Part shown: piece by piece, positions 17,075 through 26,391 of the stretch
Position numbering within the stretch: position 1 is the stretch's first letter
Layout: each line of letters begins with the position of its first letter
NCBI GenBank assembly: GCA_020628895.1
Contig: JAHDEM010000003.1
Span: 17,748-81,747, forward strand
Direction: 5' to 3'
Origin: Candidatus Endobugula sp.
Lineage (GTDB): Bacteria > Pseudomonadota > Gammaproteobacteria > Pseudomonadales > Cellvibrionaceae
DNA: 64,000 nt
Notes under the pieces: generated by a model
Told to the model about the DNA's origin: nothing
Database searches by the model: none
The model's input: the letters and a program-made list of their open reading frames with translations, nothing else
Position numbers and translations under genes: made by a program

Positions 17075-18535
17075 ATGACAGCTAGTGAGCCAATAACCAC
17101 ACTTCCCTTTAGCTTTGCAGATCAGCATGGGGTCATGTTGAATGGTGATGTGGTTTACCACTATGATGATATTGAGTTAGTTATTCTTTTAGAGCTTCAA
17201 CGGGTTTTGGGTGATGATTTTTCATTAAAAAAAATCGAAGAAGGGGACTTTAGAAAACAATTAACACAGTTTTATCAGACAGCTGATGGCGCGGCTCAAC
17301 GAGCGGCAGATGATTTAGATGCAGAAATGGACCTAGGTCAACTGGCCAACGATTTACAACAAATTGACTTGTTAGCTGGCAATGATGATGCTCCAGTGAT
17401 TCGTTTAATCAATGCTATTTTATCTGAGGCTGTTAAGGAAAAAGTATCAGATATACATATCGAGCCTTTTGAAGATCGTGTGGCTATTCGCTTTCGTTCA
17501 GATGGTGTGCTAAATGAAATGTTGTCCCCTAAAGCAGAACTTGCCGCTATTTTGGTATCCCGTTTAAAGGTGATGGCCAAGCTAGATATTGCAGAAAAAC
17601 GTTTACCACAAGATGGCCGTATATCCGTCAGAATTGCAGGTCATGGTGTTGATATCCGTATGTCTACCATGCCATCTGCTTACGGAGAGAGGGTTGTATT
17701 ACGCTTATTAGACCAAGCGTCCGGACAATTAGAGTTGTCTCAGCTAGCAATGCCAGAAGCCATTCGTCGCACATTCGAAGATAGTCTTAAAAAACCACAC
17801 GGTATTATATTAGTGACAGGGCCTACGGGTTCAGGTAAAACAACAAGCCTCTATGCGGGTCTAACGCATATCAATGATCGTAGTCGTAATATATTAACAA
17901 TTGAGGATCCAGTCGAATATTTATTACCCGGTATAGGGCAGACACAGGTTAATAGTAAGGTGGATATGACATTCGCCCGAGGCTTACGAGCTGCGTTACG
18001 ACAAGATCCTGATGTGGTGATGATAGGTGAAATTCGAGATCAAGAAACAGCAGCAATTGCAGTGCAAGCAAGTTTAACTGGCCATTTAGTGTTATCGACG
18101 TTACACACGAATACCGCAATAGGGGCTATCACGCGGTTAAAAGATATGGGCGTTGAGCCTTTTTTATTAGCTTCTAGTCTAGAGATGGTAATGGCTCAGC
18201 GCCTAGTAAGACTGTTGTGTACCTCTTGTCGAGTGGCTCATGTGCCCACTAAATCTGAATGCGAGCGTTTAGATATTTCCGAGGAAGATAACATTTTTCA
18301 AGCTAAAGGGTGTGAGCATTGCAGGCATACCGGATATCGTGGACGTACAGCGATCTATGAATTAATTCCTGTTGATGCACAATTGCGGCAACTCATACAT
18401 GAGGGCGCAGGGGAACAGGAAATGCTCCAACATGCAAGACTAACATCCCCATCATTAATTGCCGATGGTCGTCGTCGTGTATTAGCAGGTGATACTAGTT
18501 TAGAAGAAGTGCTAAGGGTGACAGCCGTTAGTTGA
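17075..18535 (+). CDS. gspE: Type II secretion system ATPase GspE
   Basis: Cytoplasmic hexameric ATPase that powers pseudopilus assembly. ATG 17075 has TGGA at good spacing; the ORF-track ATG at 17063 lies 6 bp after the gspD stop region and lacks a Shine-Dalgarno. Motifs are Walker A GPTGSGKTTSLYAGL, Asp box ILTIEDPVEYLLPG, Walker B VVMIGEIRDQETA and His box LVLSTLHTNTAIGAITRL. The zinc-binding C4 element is CTSC...CEHC. The N-terminal GspL-binding domain is present. About 486 aa. Confidence 0.96.
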   Translation: MTASEPITTLPFSFADQHGVMLNGDVVYHYDDIELVILLELQRVLGDDFSLKKIEEGDFRKQLTQFYQTADGAAQRAADDLDAEMDLGQLANDLQQIDLLAGNDDAPVIRLINAILSEAVKEKVSDIHIEPFEDRVAIRFRSDGVLNEMLSPKAELAAILVSRLKVMAKLDIAEKRLPQDGRISVRIAGHGVDIRMSTMPSAYGERVVLRLLDQASGQLELSQLAMPEAIRRTFEDSLKKPHGIILVTGPTGSGKTTSLYAGLTHINDRSRNILTIEDPVEYLLPGIGQTQVNSKVDMTFARGLRAALRQDPDVVMIGEIRDQETAAIAVQASLTGHLVLSTLHTNTAIGAITRLKDMGVEPFLLASSLEMVMAQRLVRLLCTSCRVAHVPTKSECERLDISEEDNIFQAKGCEHCRHTGYRGRTAIYELIPVDAQLRQLIHEGAGEQEMLQHARLTSPSLIADGRRRVLAGDTSLEEVLRVTAVS

Positions 18536-18554
18536 CGGCGTATAAGGACGTGTC

Positions 18555-19787
18555 ATGGGAGCATTTAATTATCAAGCACTCAACAGCCGAGGGAAATTAA
18601 TTAAAGGAACCCTCGAAGGTGATACCGAAAAACATATTCGCGCACAATTGCGGCAGCAGCAGCTCAAACCAGTCAGTGTAGAAAAGTCATCTGCTGGAAA
18701 AATTCGTGTGCAGTCCGAAGGGCAATCCTCGAAAAAAACGGCGACATTTACAACACGTATCAGTGTAAAAGACTTGTCTCTTTTTACTCGGCAGTTGGCT
18801 TCTTTAGTGCAGTCAGGTATGCCGCTGGCAGATGCTTTACATGCAGTGGCTAAACAAACGCGAAAAGAGTCTGTGAAAGTGGTTGTGTTACAGGTTCGCT
18901 CTAGAGTGTTGGAAGGTCTCAGTCTGGCAAAGGCATTGGCTGACTATCCGCGAATTTTTGACACTATGTATTGTGCAATGGTGAATGCAGGAGAACAGGC
19001 TGGGTTTTTAGGCCCTGTTCTTGAGCGTTTATCTGAATATGCAGAAACCAGTCATGCCGCTAGGCAACAACTTAAATCTGCCATGGTATACCCCATTATC
19101 TTGGTATTGGTATGTATTGGTATTGTTGTTGCTCTAATGGTTTTGGTGGTGCCGCGTTTAACCAGTGTTTTTGCCCGCGCTAAAACAGATTTACCGTGGT
19201 ATACCGAACTGTTAATTGATATTAGCCAGTTTTTTCAAAGCTATGGTTTGTTAGGTTTAGCCATCATTGTAGCCGGAATATTTTTTTCTCGCTGGTGGTT
19301 AAATAGTAAAAACAATTTACGTCGTTGGCACAAGGTGCAATTACGCTTACCGTTGATAAAACATATAACCGTTCAGGCCGACTCATCACGTTTTGCAAGT
19401 ACGCTCAGTATGCTGATTAATAGTGGGGTGCCATTATTAAATAGTTTACGTATTAGTAATCAAACCATGGGAAATACCCTATTGCGTGAAAAAGCAGAGC
19501 AGGCTGCTGTTTGGGTGGAAGAGGGAATGAGCTTGCATAAGGCATTAGATAAGACGCAAGTATTTCCAGCGTTAATGGTGCAAATGGCTGCGAGCGGTGA
19601 AGCCAATGGTACCTTAGCAGAACAATTGGACTATTCTGCTAGGAGCCAACAAAAGGAACTCGATTTACATCTGTCGACGGTACTTAGTATTATCGAGCCG
19701 ATTACCATTGTTATCATGGGTTTTGTTATTGGCTTTATTATGTTTTCAATTATTGTGCCTATTACTAATATGAGCGATTTAATTTAA
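18555..19787 (+). CDS. gspF: Type II secretion system inner-membrane platform protein GspF
   Basis: Polytopic platform protein, 410 aa, close to the usual GspF length. It begins MGAFNYQALNSRGKLIKGTLEGD, typical of GspF/PilC. Two repeated T2SS-F domains are evident, each with TRQLASLVQSGMPLADALHAVAKQ or LSMLINSGVPLLNSLRISNQT. Three membrane helices are evident (IILVLVCIGIVVALMVLVVP, LLGLAIIVAGIFFS, and the C-terminal ITIVIMGFVIGFIMFSIIVPI). Starts 19 bp after gspE. Confidence 0.95.
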   Translation: MGAFNYQALNSRGKLIKGTLEGDTEKHIRAQLRQQQLKPVSVEKSSAGKIRVQSEGQSSKKTATFTTRISVKDLSLFTRQLASLVQSGMPLADALHAVAKQTRKESVKVVVLQVRSRVLEGLSLAKALADYPRIFDTMYCAMVNAGEQAGFLGPVLERLSEYAETSHAARQQLKSAMVYPIILVLVCIGIVVALMVLVVPRLTSVFARAKTDLPWYTELLIDISQFFQSYGLLGLAIIVAGIFFSRWWLNSKNNLRRWHKVQLRLPLIKHITVQADSSRFASTLSMLINSGVPLLNSLRISNQTMGNTLLREKAEQAAVWVEEGMSLHKALDKTQVFPALMVQMAASGEANGTLAEQLDYSARSQQKELDLHLSTVLSIIEPITIVIMGFVIGFIMFSIIVPITNMSDLI

Positions 19788-19861
19788 ATAAATGTGTTAA
19801 GAGATACAGTTTATTAAAAATCAACATTGATAATGACATTAAGGATATAGAAAGTAGTTTT

Positions 19862-20329
19862 ATGAAGAAGAACAGTTTTTATTTTAATCATCCATCATCT
19901 ATAAAAGGGTTTAGTTTTATAGAAATTATGGTAGTAATTATTATTATTGGGGTAATGGCACTTGCTGTTGGTGGTAAATTTTTGGGTAAGGCGGATGAGG
20001 CCAGAGTCAAACAAGCCTATGCAGACTTCAGTACCATTCAGAGTCAATTAAAATTATATCGCTTAGATAATTATCGTTATCCGACAACTGAACAAGGATT
20101 GCGAGCTTTAATTGAAAAACCGTCTATCGATCCTATTCCTCGTCAATGGCAAACAGGGGGGTACTTAGAAAGTTTGCCTATCGACCCATGGGGTAACCCC
20201 TATTTATATCGTACTCCAGGTGAAAAGGGTGAATTTGATATTTATAGTTACGGTGCTGATGGAGTGGCTGGAGGTGTAGAGCAAGATAAAGATTTGTACC
20301 ACTGGCAACGTTTTGAAACCACTGAATAA
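19862..20329 (+). CDS. gspG: Type II secretion major pseudopilin GspG
   Basis: Major pseudopilin, 155 aa. The prepilin cleavage site KG|FSFIEIMVVIIIIGVMA has Glu at +5. After the helix come the GspG-specific PTTEQGLRALIEKP, LPIDPWGNPYLYRTPGEKGEFDIYSYGADG and a final calcium-binding acidic loop. The 74-bp gap before it is the widest inside gspC-gspG, so an internal promoter is possible. The prepilin peptidase (GspO/PilD) needed to process it is not in the window. Confidence 0.96.
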   Translation: MKKNSFYFNHPSSIKGFSFIEIMVVIIIIGVMALAVGGKFLGKADEARVKQAYADFSTIQSQLKLYRLDNYRYPTTEQGLRALIEKPSIDPIPRQWQTGGYLESLPIDPWGNPYLYRTPGEKGEFDIYSYGADGVAGGVEQDKDLYHWQRFETTE

Positions 20330-20339
20330 ATTACGTGTT

Positions 20340-20894
20340 ATGCAACCTCGCTCTTTAGGTTTTACGCTATTTGAGCTGTTGCTGGTTTTGTTAATTATTT
20401 CTTTAGTGAGTGCGGGAGTTAGCATTGCTATCGGCTCAGCCTCCAGTGCCCAAAAACAGTTGCAAGGCGAAGGGAGTAAGTTGATATCAAAAATGAGATT
20501 TGCACTAGATGAATCTCTCATGCAACAACGTGTCGTAGGATTGCAAGTTTCGAAAAATAAGGAAGAGCCATCGGCCTATCAGTTTTTATTTTATGATGAA
20601 CAATTGGAAAACAAGGGGTGGTCTTATCTAAGTCAGCCTCTTGCGTCAGAAAAATTTCCAGAAGATGTGGTGGTAGATATCCAAGTGGATAGTGAGCTGT
20701 TAGACGCATTGTCTGTAGACTCACTCAATAATATCGATAATCGTGAAGCATTGGTTCCGCAAATCGTTTTTTACCCTAGTGGTGATGTTTCTGATTTCGA
20801 TATTTATTTAACCATAAAAAATAACAAGCAATATCAATATCATATTTTTGTTAATGAGCGTGGTGTTATCGATTTTTCATTGGATGGTGAGTGA
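20340..20894 (+). CDS. gspH: Type II secretion minor pseudopilin GspH
   Basis: Minor pseudopilin with prepilin site LG|FTLFELLLVLLIISLVSAG (Glu at +5). The ORF track begins at a TTG (20313) overlapping gspG. The ATG at 20340 leaves a short leader MQPRSLG before the cleavage site and is more natural, though neither has a clear Shine-Dalgarno, so translation may be coupled to gspG. The C-terminal body (IVFYPSGDVSDFDIYLTI) fits the GspH beta domain. About 184 aa. Confidence 0.9.
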   Translation: MQPRSLGFTLFELLLVLLIISLVSAGVSIAIGSASSAQKQLQGEGSKLISKMRFALDESLMQQRVVGLQVSKNKEEPSAYQFLFYDEQLENKGWSYLSQPLASEKFPEDVVVDIQVDSELLDALSVDSLNNIDNREALVPQIVFYPSGDVSDFDIYLTIKNNKQYQYHIFVNERGVIDFSLDGE

Positions 20895-20958
20895 TAAATT
20901 GCAGACGTATATTTTAAAAAATACTTATTTTTGATGGTGAAATGGATAGTAAGACAAT

Positions 20959-21333
20959 ATGCAAAAAGACATTCGAAGCAATCAAGGTTTTACTTTAGTT
21001 GAAGTGCTAGTGGCGATTGCTGTTGTTGGATTTACTATTCCTGCACTGATTTCTTTAATGATGACGCAAACCGATAATGCCGGTAGCTTGCGTAATCGAT
21101 CTATTGCTATGTGGATAGCAGAAGATACATTAACGCGTCTGCGTTTAGAAAGAAAATTAAATAATTCATCACTACGTAGTGTTACAGAAGAAACCGTGAC
21201 TATGGCAGGGACACAATGGCGAGTGGTGACTTCCCCAGAGGAAACAGAATTAGGGGCCTTGTTACGTTACCGAACAGTGGTGAGTTTAGGCGATGACAAT
21301 GTTCTAGCCACACTAGATACGTTTATTCATTAG
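20959..21333 (+). CDS. gspI: Type II secretion minor pseudopilin GspI
   Basis: 124 aa. Prepilin site QG|FTLVEVLVAIAVVGFTIPAL with Glu at +5. The segment NAGSLRNRSIAMWIAEDTLTRLRLE is the GspI-specific block (N..A.W.A.N.l..lr). It is expected to form the pseudopilus tip with GspJ and GspK. Confidence 0.93.
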   Translation: MQKDIRSNQGFTLVEVLVAIAVVGFTIPALISLMMTQTDNAGSLRNRSIAMWIAEDTLTRLRLERKLNNSSLRSVTEETVTMAGTQWRVVTSPEETELGALLRYRTVVSLGDDNVLATLDTFIH

Positions 21334-21342
21334 GCAATAGTC

Positions 21343-22062
21343 ATGTATGGTTTTAGTCATGTTTACCACAAAGGTATTACACTGATAGAAATGATGGTGG
21401 CGTTAACCATTGGCGCCGGTATTTCTCTATTGACCTATCAAGCCTTGTCAGGTGCATTGGATACGGAAAAACGAGTGACAGAAATAACGGCAAAAACAAC
21501 GGATGTATCGCGTGTTTGGCAGCTATTACATAATGATATTCAGCATGCTTTACCTAGGCCATGGGTCGATGAGTTAGGCAATAGACAGCCGGCTTTAGAA
21601 GGTTTATTTTCTGATAGACAATCACAAAGTAGTGCGTTGTCAGTGGGAGATGATCAGTATTTATTGCGTTTTGTCCGTTCGGGTGAGCGCGCATTTTTGT
21701 CTCAGCCTCGGGCTCAGATGCAAGTTGTTGGTTATCGTATCGCTCAACAGGAAAATACAGCAGAGTATCAGGAAACAGAACAGGTAAGTTTATGGCGGGA
21801 TTATTGGCAGCCTGTTGACCGAGTGGAAGCCTCTGAAATAAAAAGTCGCCGATTGTTAGATGGTATTAATAGCATTGCTTTTCGGTATTTATCTGTCGAA
21901 CAATCCAGCACAGAATCATCTGCATGGATATCGGGCTGGCCAGAGACAAATGAGTTATATGAGCAACTACCTATAGCGATTGAGATTACTATGGATATAG
22001 AAGGAATAGGGGAAATAGTGAGATTATTTTCGTTGGTGGATACTCAAGTTGAACAACAATAG
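21343..22062 (+). CDS. gspJ: Type II secretion minor pseudopilin GspJ
   Basis: 239 aa. Prepilin site KG|ITLIEMMVALTIGAGISLL with Glu at +5. The GspJ body is recognisable from DVSRVWQLLHNDIQHALPRPWVDE, FVRSGERAF and LLDGINSIAFRYL. Starts 9 bp after gspI and overlaps gspK by 14 bp. Confidence 0.93.
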   Translation: MYGFSHVYHKGITLIEMMVALTIGAGISLLTYQALSGALDTEKRVTEITAKTTDVSRVWQLLHNDIQHALPRPWVDELGNRQPALEGLFSDRQSQSSALSVGDDQYLLRFVRSGERAFLSQPRAQMQVVGYRIAQQENTAEYQETEQVSLWRDYWQPVDRVEASEIKSRRLLDGINSIAFRYLSVEQSSTESSAWISGWPETNELYEQLPIAIEITMDIEGIGEIVRLFSLVDTQVEQQ

Positions 22063-23185
22063 TTACTTTGTTACTCGATATCACTCCTATCGGCAACAAC
22101 AGGGTGCAGTATTGATTATTGCGTTGTTTGTCGTGAGTATTATTGTTGCTGTTACAACCCGTTTTGCTGGTGATTTTCAGCTGTCAGTGGCTAGATCTGA
22201 ACAACAAATAGTGGGTGCCCAATTACAGCATTATTTGTATAGTGTAGAGAGTTTTGCTAGCTGGGCCTTGATTCAAGATGCACAAGCAGATAAGGACAAT
22301 AATCGGTACGAAAAAAATGGCATGCAAGGTAACTATGACCACCTTGGGGAAGAATGGACGAGTGAATTAGCTGTGCCTATTGAAGAGGCAACGGTTCAAG
22401 CAAATTTAGAAGATGCATTAGGTCGGTTTAATGTCAATCAATTGCAGGGTCGTCCATCGCCTTATAAACCCAATGGCTTGTTTGCCGAGCGTTTTACCAT
22501 TGCTCAGCAGCGATTCGTACGTTTATTGCAGACACACCCTGATGGTGTTGTTGATCTTAGCCTTGCTCAACTAATAACGGAGGCCGTGATAGATTGGGTT
22601 GATACCGATGATGCGGTGACGGGTATTGGTGGTGCAGAAAGCGATTATTATCAATCGCTAGAAAAGCCTTACCGTGCGGCGAATCAATTTTTAAGTACGA
22701 TTAGTGAGTTACGTAAAGTTAAAGGGATGACGGATGAAATTTATCAGTATATAGCTCCATTTCTAATCGCTTTGCCTAATACGCAGGGTATTAATGTTAA
22801 CACCGCTTCTTTAACAGTGATGCGCAGTTTAAATCAGGTTAATGTAGAAACACCATTGAGCGAGGAGGATGCTAATACATTAATTAGTTTCCGTCCCTCT
22901 GGTGTTTCCGCAGAGACAAACCTACAGAGTACCTCATCGGCTAATGGTGCTTATGAATCAGTCAATGATTTTTTAGAAAGCAGCTCTGCTAATACCGTTT
23001 TTGATGCGGATTCTAAACTTTGGCCGCCGGCACAGGGTTTAAGAACAGGAAGTGAGTACTTTATTTTGTCCGCCGAAGCTAAGATTGTTAATTATCGGCG
23101 TCGACAATTAAGTATTATTAAACGTAAAACGATTGCTACTGGAATAACAACGGCAGTTATTCAGCGGACACGTGGAGAGTTATAA
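22049..23185 (+). CDS. gspK: Type II secretion minor pseudopilin GspK
   Basis: 378 aa from a TTG start that overlaps gspJ by 14 bp; no in-frame ATG or GTG precedes the prepilin site, so TTG is the best start. The prepilin site is QG|AVLIIALFVVSIIVAVTTR, without Glu at +5 as usual for GspK, which caps the pseudopilus. The large globular domain is intact: EDALGRFNVNQL, VIDWVDTDDAVTGIGGAESDYY, YRAANQFLSTISELRKVKGMT, PNTQGINVNTAS. Confidence 0.93.
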   Translation: MNNNSYFVTRYHSYRQQQGAVLIIALFVVSIIVAVTTRFAGDFQLSVARSEQQIVGAQLQHYLYSVESFASWALIQDAQADKDNNRYEKNGMQGNYDHLGEEWTSELAVPIEEATVQANLEDALGRFNVNQLQGRPSPYKPNGLFAERFTIAQQRFVRLLQTHPDGVVDLSLAQLITEAVIDWVDTDDAVTGIGGAESDYYQSLEKPYRAANQFLSTISELRKVKGMTDEIYQYIAPFLIALPNTQGINVNTASLTVMRSLNQVNVETPLSEEDANTLISFRPSGVSAETNLQSTSSANGAYESVNDFLESSSANTVFDADSKLWPPAQGLRTGSEYFILSAEAKIVNYRRRQLSIIKRKTIATGITTAVIQRTRGEL

Positions 23186-23219
23186 ATGCAATATGGCAAT
23201 ATTGGGCAGGTAGCATATT

Positions 23220-24533
23220 TTGAATAATTATATTTATATAGAGCTATTAGAACAAACTGTCGAACAGTTAGTCGATAATGATGTTGAGCCGATAAATGAT
23301 GTTTCCTCTTATCAATTCCGATGGGGGGTGGTTGATGAAAATATTATGATTGGTCTTATGGAATATGGCTCTTTGATGCAGTGTGTACAGTGGCTGGAAT
23401 CAAAAAAGTTACCATTGGTTCTGGTGATCTCTGGAAAGCATGTGGTGACCCATCAAGTGGGCTTTAGTGAGAAAGAAAAACGCCATCTAGCCAAAATTGC
23501 TCCTTATGAGATAGAAGATAAAATTGTCGGTGATGTTGACGAACTGCATTTTTCCATCAACCCTACCCAGCCAGATTTGGCAACAGTCTCTTATCTTAAT
23601 CGTCAATGGTTTAGTAAAATATGGACGGGCTTTGCCGATAAAGGTGTGTATATTGATGTTTGCATTGCAGATTTCCAATGCCTTCAGAAGAAGGACAATG
23701 AAACTTTATTCTGGTTTGAAGGTAACTCTTTAAAAGTACATAGCTCTTATGGGCAAGGTTTTAGTATCCATCAAAAAATGGCGCCTCTTGTCTTACCAAA
23801 ACTATTGGAGAATTACCCTCTTAATAACGAAGATCATCGTTGTATTGTTTACATTTCTGGCAACGAACTATCGGAGCAATTATCTGACGATATAAACATG
23901 GTTCGTACTACGGATGATGCAAAACAATTCTTTAATAAATTTCTTCCAGAAATACAGCCAACTCTATTTTCTGAGCCTGCCCCACTATCGATTAATAAAT
24001 CATTAGCCACTAATTTTTGTCGAGGAGAGTTTGTTAAAAAAGTATCATCTGCAGAACACTTTAAAGGCTTTCAGTATGTTGCTTTACTATTGCTATTGTC
24101 TGTAATGACTTTTTTAGCCGTTAATGGTGCAGAAATTTATTCCTTAACTAAAAAAAATCAATTAATAAGTCAACAAATAGAATCACAATACAGACAAGTG
24201 ATTCCAGAGGGAATTGTTGACGACCCTGTAAGGCAGTTAGCCGACAAGTTAGGTGTTGTCGAGAGTGCTGGCTCAGAGGCAAGTCAGCTAGTTTATTTGT
24301 TGTCACACCTTGCGCCTATTATCCAGTCACTAAATATTGATTTATCTACGATTAACTATAGCCAAAAAGATAAGTCACTCCGTGTTAGTATTTATGCGCC
24401 TGCATTTAGCAGTGTTGAACAATTACGTACCCAAATTAATGCAAAAGGTTTATTTGCAGAATTGTTAAGCTCGAATGCCATTGATGATCGTTTTCAAGCA
24501 CGCTTACGTATTAGAGGAGAGCAAAATCAATGA
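23220..24533 (+). CDS. gspL: Type II secretion system protein GspL
   Basis: 437 aa from TTG 23220, preceded by GGGCAGG. The cytoplasmic actin-like domain (about 1-260) binds GspE. One membrane helix lies around 283-303 (YVALLLLLSVMTFLAVNGAEIY), and a periplasmic ferredoxin-like domain follows. Sequence conservation in GspL is low; the call leans on size, topology and position between gspK and gspM. Its stop overlaps the gspM start as ATGA. Confidence 0.88.
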   Translation: MNNYIYIELLEQTVEQLVDNDVEPINDVSSYQFRWGVVDENIMIGLMEYGSLMQCVQWLESKKLPLVLVISGKHVVTHQVGFSEKEKRHLAKIAPYEIEDKIVGDVDELHFSINPTQPDLATVSYLNRQWFSKIWTGFADKGVYIDVCIADFQCLQKKDNETLFWFEGNSLKVHSSYGQGFSIHQKMAPLVLPKLLENYPLNNEDHRCIVYISGNELSEQLSDDINMVRTTDDAKQFFNKFLPEIQPTLFSEPAPLSINKSLATNFCRGEFVKKVSSAEHFKGFQYVALLLLLSVMTFLAVNGAEIYSLTKKNQLISQQIESQYRQVIPEGIVDDPVRQLADKLGVVESAGSEASQLVYLLSHLAPIIQSLNIDLSTINYSQKDKSLRVSIYAPAFSSVEQLRTQINAKGLFAELLSSNAIDDRFQARLRIRGEQNQ

Positions 24534-25015
24534 CTATTCTCGATAGCTTAAAAGAAAACTGGAATGAGCGGCCATCGTCCGAGAAAAATATTTTGATCGT
24601 AGTAGGTGTTTTTTTTATTTGCTCATTATTTTATTTATTGGTTTATGATCCTCTTGTGACGTTAAGAGATCAGCAAAAAAGTAAATTGTCTGCACAGGAA
24701 CGACAGTATTCTCAAGTGGTTCGGTTGGTTGATCGTTACCAACAGCAGCAGTCAACACCTAAGGCATTGTCTGAAGGCTTGGCTGGTCTTATTGATAAAA
24801 GTTTACAGGATAATGGTTTAGCGATGCAGGGTTTCCAGCCGGGACAAAATAATGATGCACGATTACGTTTAACCAATATCCGTTATGAATCTCTTATTCA
24901 ATGGTTATACGACATTGAGTACGAATATAAAATGACGATAGAGGAATTATCATTAACTCAAGTAGAAAAAACAGGTCTGTTAACCGCTAATGTCCGTCTG
25001 ACTCAATCGTATTAA
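24530..25015 (+). CDS. gspM: Type II secretion system protein GspM
   Basis: 161 aa. The N-terminus has the family pattern LKENWNERPSSEKNILIVVGVFFICSLFYLLVYDPL with one membrane helix, then a coiled-coil stretch (RDQQKSKLSAQERQYSQVVRLV). The periplasmic ferredoxin-like domain contains YESLIQWLYDIEYEYKMTIEELSL. Overlaps gspL by 4 bp, a sign of translational coupling. Confidence 0.92.
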   Translation: MTILDSLKENWNERPSSEKNILIVVGVFFICSLFYLLVYDPLVTLRDQQKSKLSAQERQYSQVVRLVDRYQQQQSTPKALSEGLAGLIDKSLQDNGLAMQGFQPGQNNDARLRLTNIRYESLIQWLYDIEYEYKMTIEELSLTQVEKTGLLTANVRLTQSY

Positions 25016-25024
25016 TAAAAGATT

Positions 25025-25777
25025 GTGATTAAATTAAACCGGTTTATTTATATAGGCTTATTGTTATTAATCTTGAGTTTGATAATAACACTGTTGCCTG
25101 CATCTTGGGTGGTGAAGCAGTTGCTTGTCTCGCCATCTAAAGTGCAATGGTCTTCGGTGAGTGGGTATTGGTGGCAAGGAAAGATTAGTCAGCTACAGTT
25201 AACCACCAGGGGTTATCGCTTAGCATTAGGAGATGTGCATTGGCGTTATGACTGGCGTTCTATTAGTGAAGGGAAAGCGTGTGTCATATTTTCACAATAC
25301 TCTACAAACATACAAAGCGACGGTCAATTGTGTTACGAGCACGATGTTAATCATATAGTGTTTAATAAAACGAGTATTAATGTTAATGCTCACGAGCTTG
25401 CTCAGTTAATGGGAGTAGAGGTGCGTGGAGATCTTGACGGCTATTTACATTATGCGCAAGTTTCTCCAGCGGCAATTGTGGCAGTTGATGGAGATGTGGC
25501 CTGGCAATATGCTGAAATTCATAATGGTGAGAAATGGATAGGTTTACAGGAGCTACTATTAACCATCACAACAGACGTGGACTCCAATCGTATAGAAGCA
25601 AGAATCGTCGATATTGATAGCCCTATTATTATGGATTTGGTCGTAGCTTTTACGACAAACAAAATGGAGAGTATTCGAGGTTATATCGAACCTCGTTCCT
25701 CTGTCGATGCTTCTTTATCGCAGACCCTAGAATTCTTTAGCCAGCGTCAGTCAGGTAACCGCTATTTTTTCGAGTGA
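25025..25777 (+). CDS. gspN: Type II secretion system protein GspN
   Basis: 250 aa, GTG start 9 bp after gspM. An N-terminal membrane helix (YIGLLLLILSLIITLLPASWV) is followed by the GspN body: VQWSSVSGYWWQGKISQLQL, LGDVHWRYDWRS and VRGDLDGYLHYAQVSP. GspN is an accessory T2SS protein found in a subset of systems. It is the last gene of the operon and ends 2 bp from a convergent lipoprotein gene. Confidence 0.9.
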   Translation: MIKLNRFIYIGLLLLILSLIITLLPASWVVKQLLVSPSKVQWSSVSGYWWQGKISQLQLTTRGYRLALGDVHWRYDWRSISEGKACVIFSQYSTNIQSDGQLCYEHDVNHIVFNKTSINVNAHELAQLMGVEVRGDLDGYLHYAQVSPAAIVAVDGDVAWQYAEIHNGEKWIGLQELLLTITTDVDSNRIEARIVDIDSPIIMDLVVAFTTNKMESIRGYIEPRSSVDASLSQTLEFFSQRQSGNRYFFE

Positions 25778-25779
25778 TT

Positions 25780-26316
25780 TTATTCGACAATAAAATTATT
25801 AAGCTTATGGCTTTTAATGGTTAATAGCTGAGATTCTCCTTCGTATTTGAAACGTAAAACAGCGTCGTCTTGTTGGCTAATAAAAAGCGAATCCTCTAGT
25901 GATAAGCTTAGATTAACGCTTTTGTTGCTAGGAATAAAAAAGGGTTTCTCTGTAATAATAAAAAGCTTCCCGCCCGCAACAATAGACATTTGTTCAATAA
26001 GTATATTTTCTTGATGTATTGATCGAAACTGTAATTTATATCCAGCTTTTAAATCTTTAATAAATAAAGGACGGCTATTGGAGAGCGCGTCACTTGGTGT
26101 TGAGCTTTCAAGGCTTGCTCTCATACTAATAGATGCTTGTCTATTAGAGAAGTAAATGGTGGAATCTTGGTGAAACAGCGATGTTCTACCGTGGTTTTTA
26201 ACTGAACTAGATGGAGTATTATTGGCAGCAACTTTTTTGGAAGGTGCGGTCTGACAGCCTGTTAGTATCAAGCTGATCAGCAATGTGTAGACGAGGGTAC
26301 TATCAATCGAGCGCAT
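25780..26316 (-). CDS. Hypothetical lipoprotein convergent to gspN
   Basis: 178 aa with a lipoprotein signal (VYTLLISLILTGCQTAPSKK, lipobox LTGC). A low-complexity Ser/Asn linker follows, then a beta-rich domain of about 110 residues (YKLQFRSIHQENILIEQMSIVAGGKLFIITEKP). I do not recognise the family. Its place beside a T2SS operon that has no pilotin gene raises the possibility of a secretin-assembly lipoprotein, but no PulS/AspS signature is visible and this is a guess from position. Confidence 0.7.
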   Translation of the reverse strand: MRSIDSTLVYTLLISLILTGCQTAPSKKVAANNTPSSSVKNHGRTSLFHQDSTIYFSNRQASISMRASLESSTPSDALSNSRPLFIKDLKAGYKLQFRSIHQENILIEQMSIVAGGKLFIITEKPFFIPSNKSVNLSLSLEDSLFISQQDDAVLRFKYEGESQLLTIKSHKLNNFIVE

Positions 26317-26391
26317 ATTGTTTTATTCCGCATAATTCCTTCTGGTTGAATCTAGCGGGAATTGTAACAGAAACAATAGTGATTTTTTATC

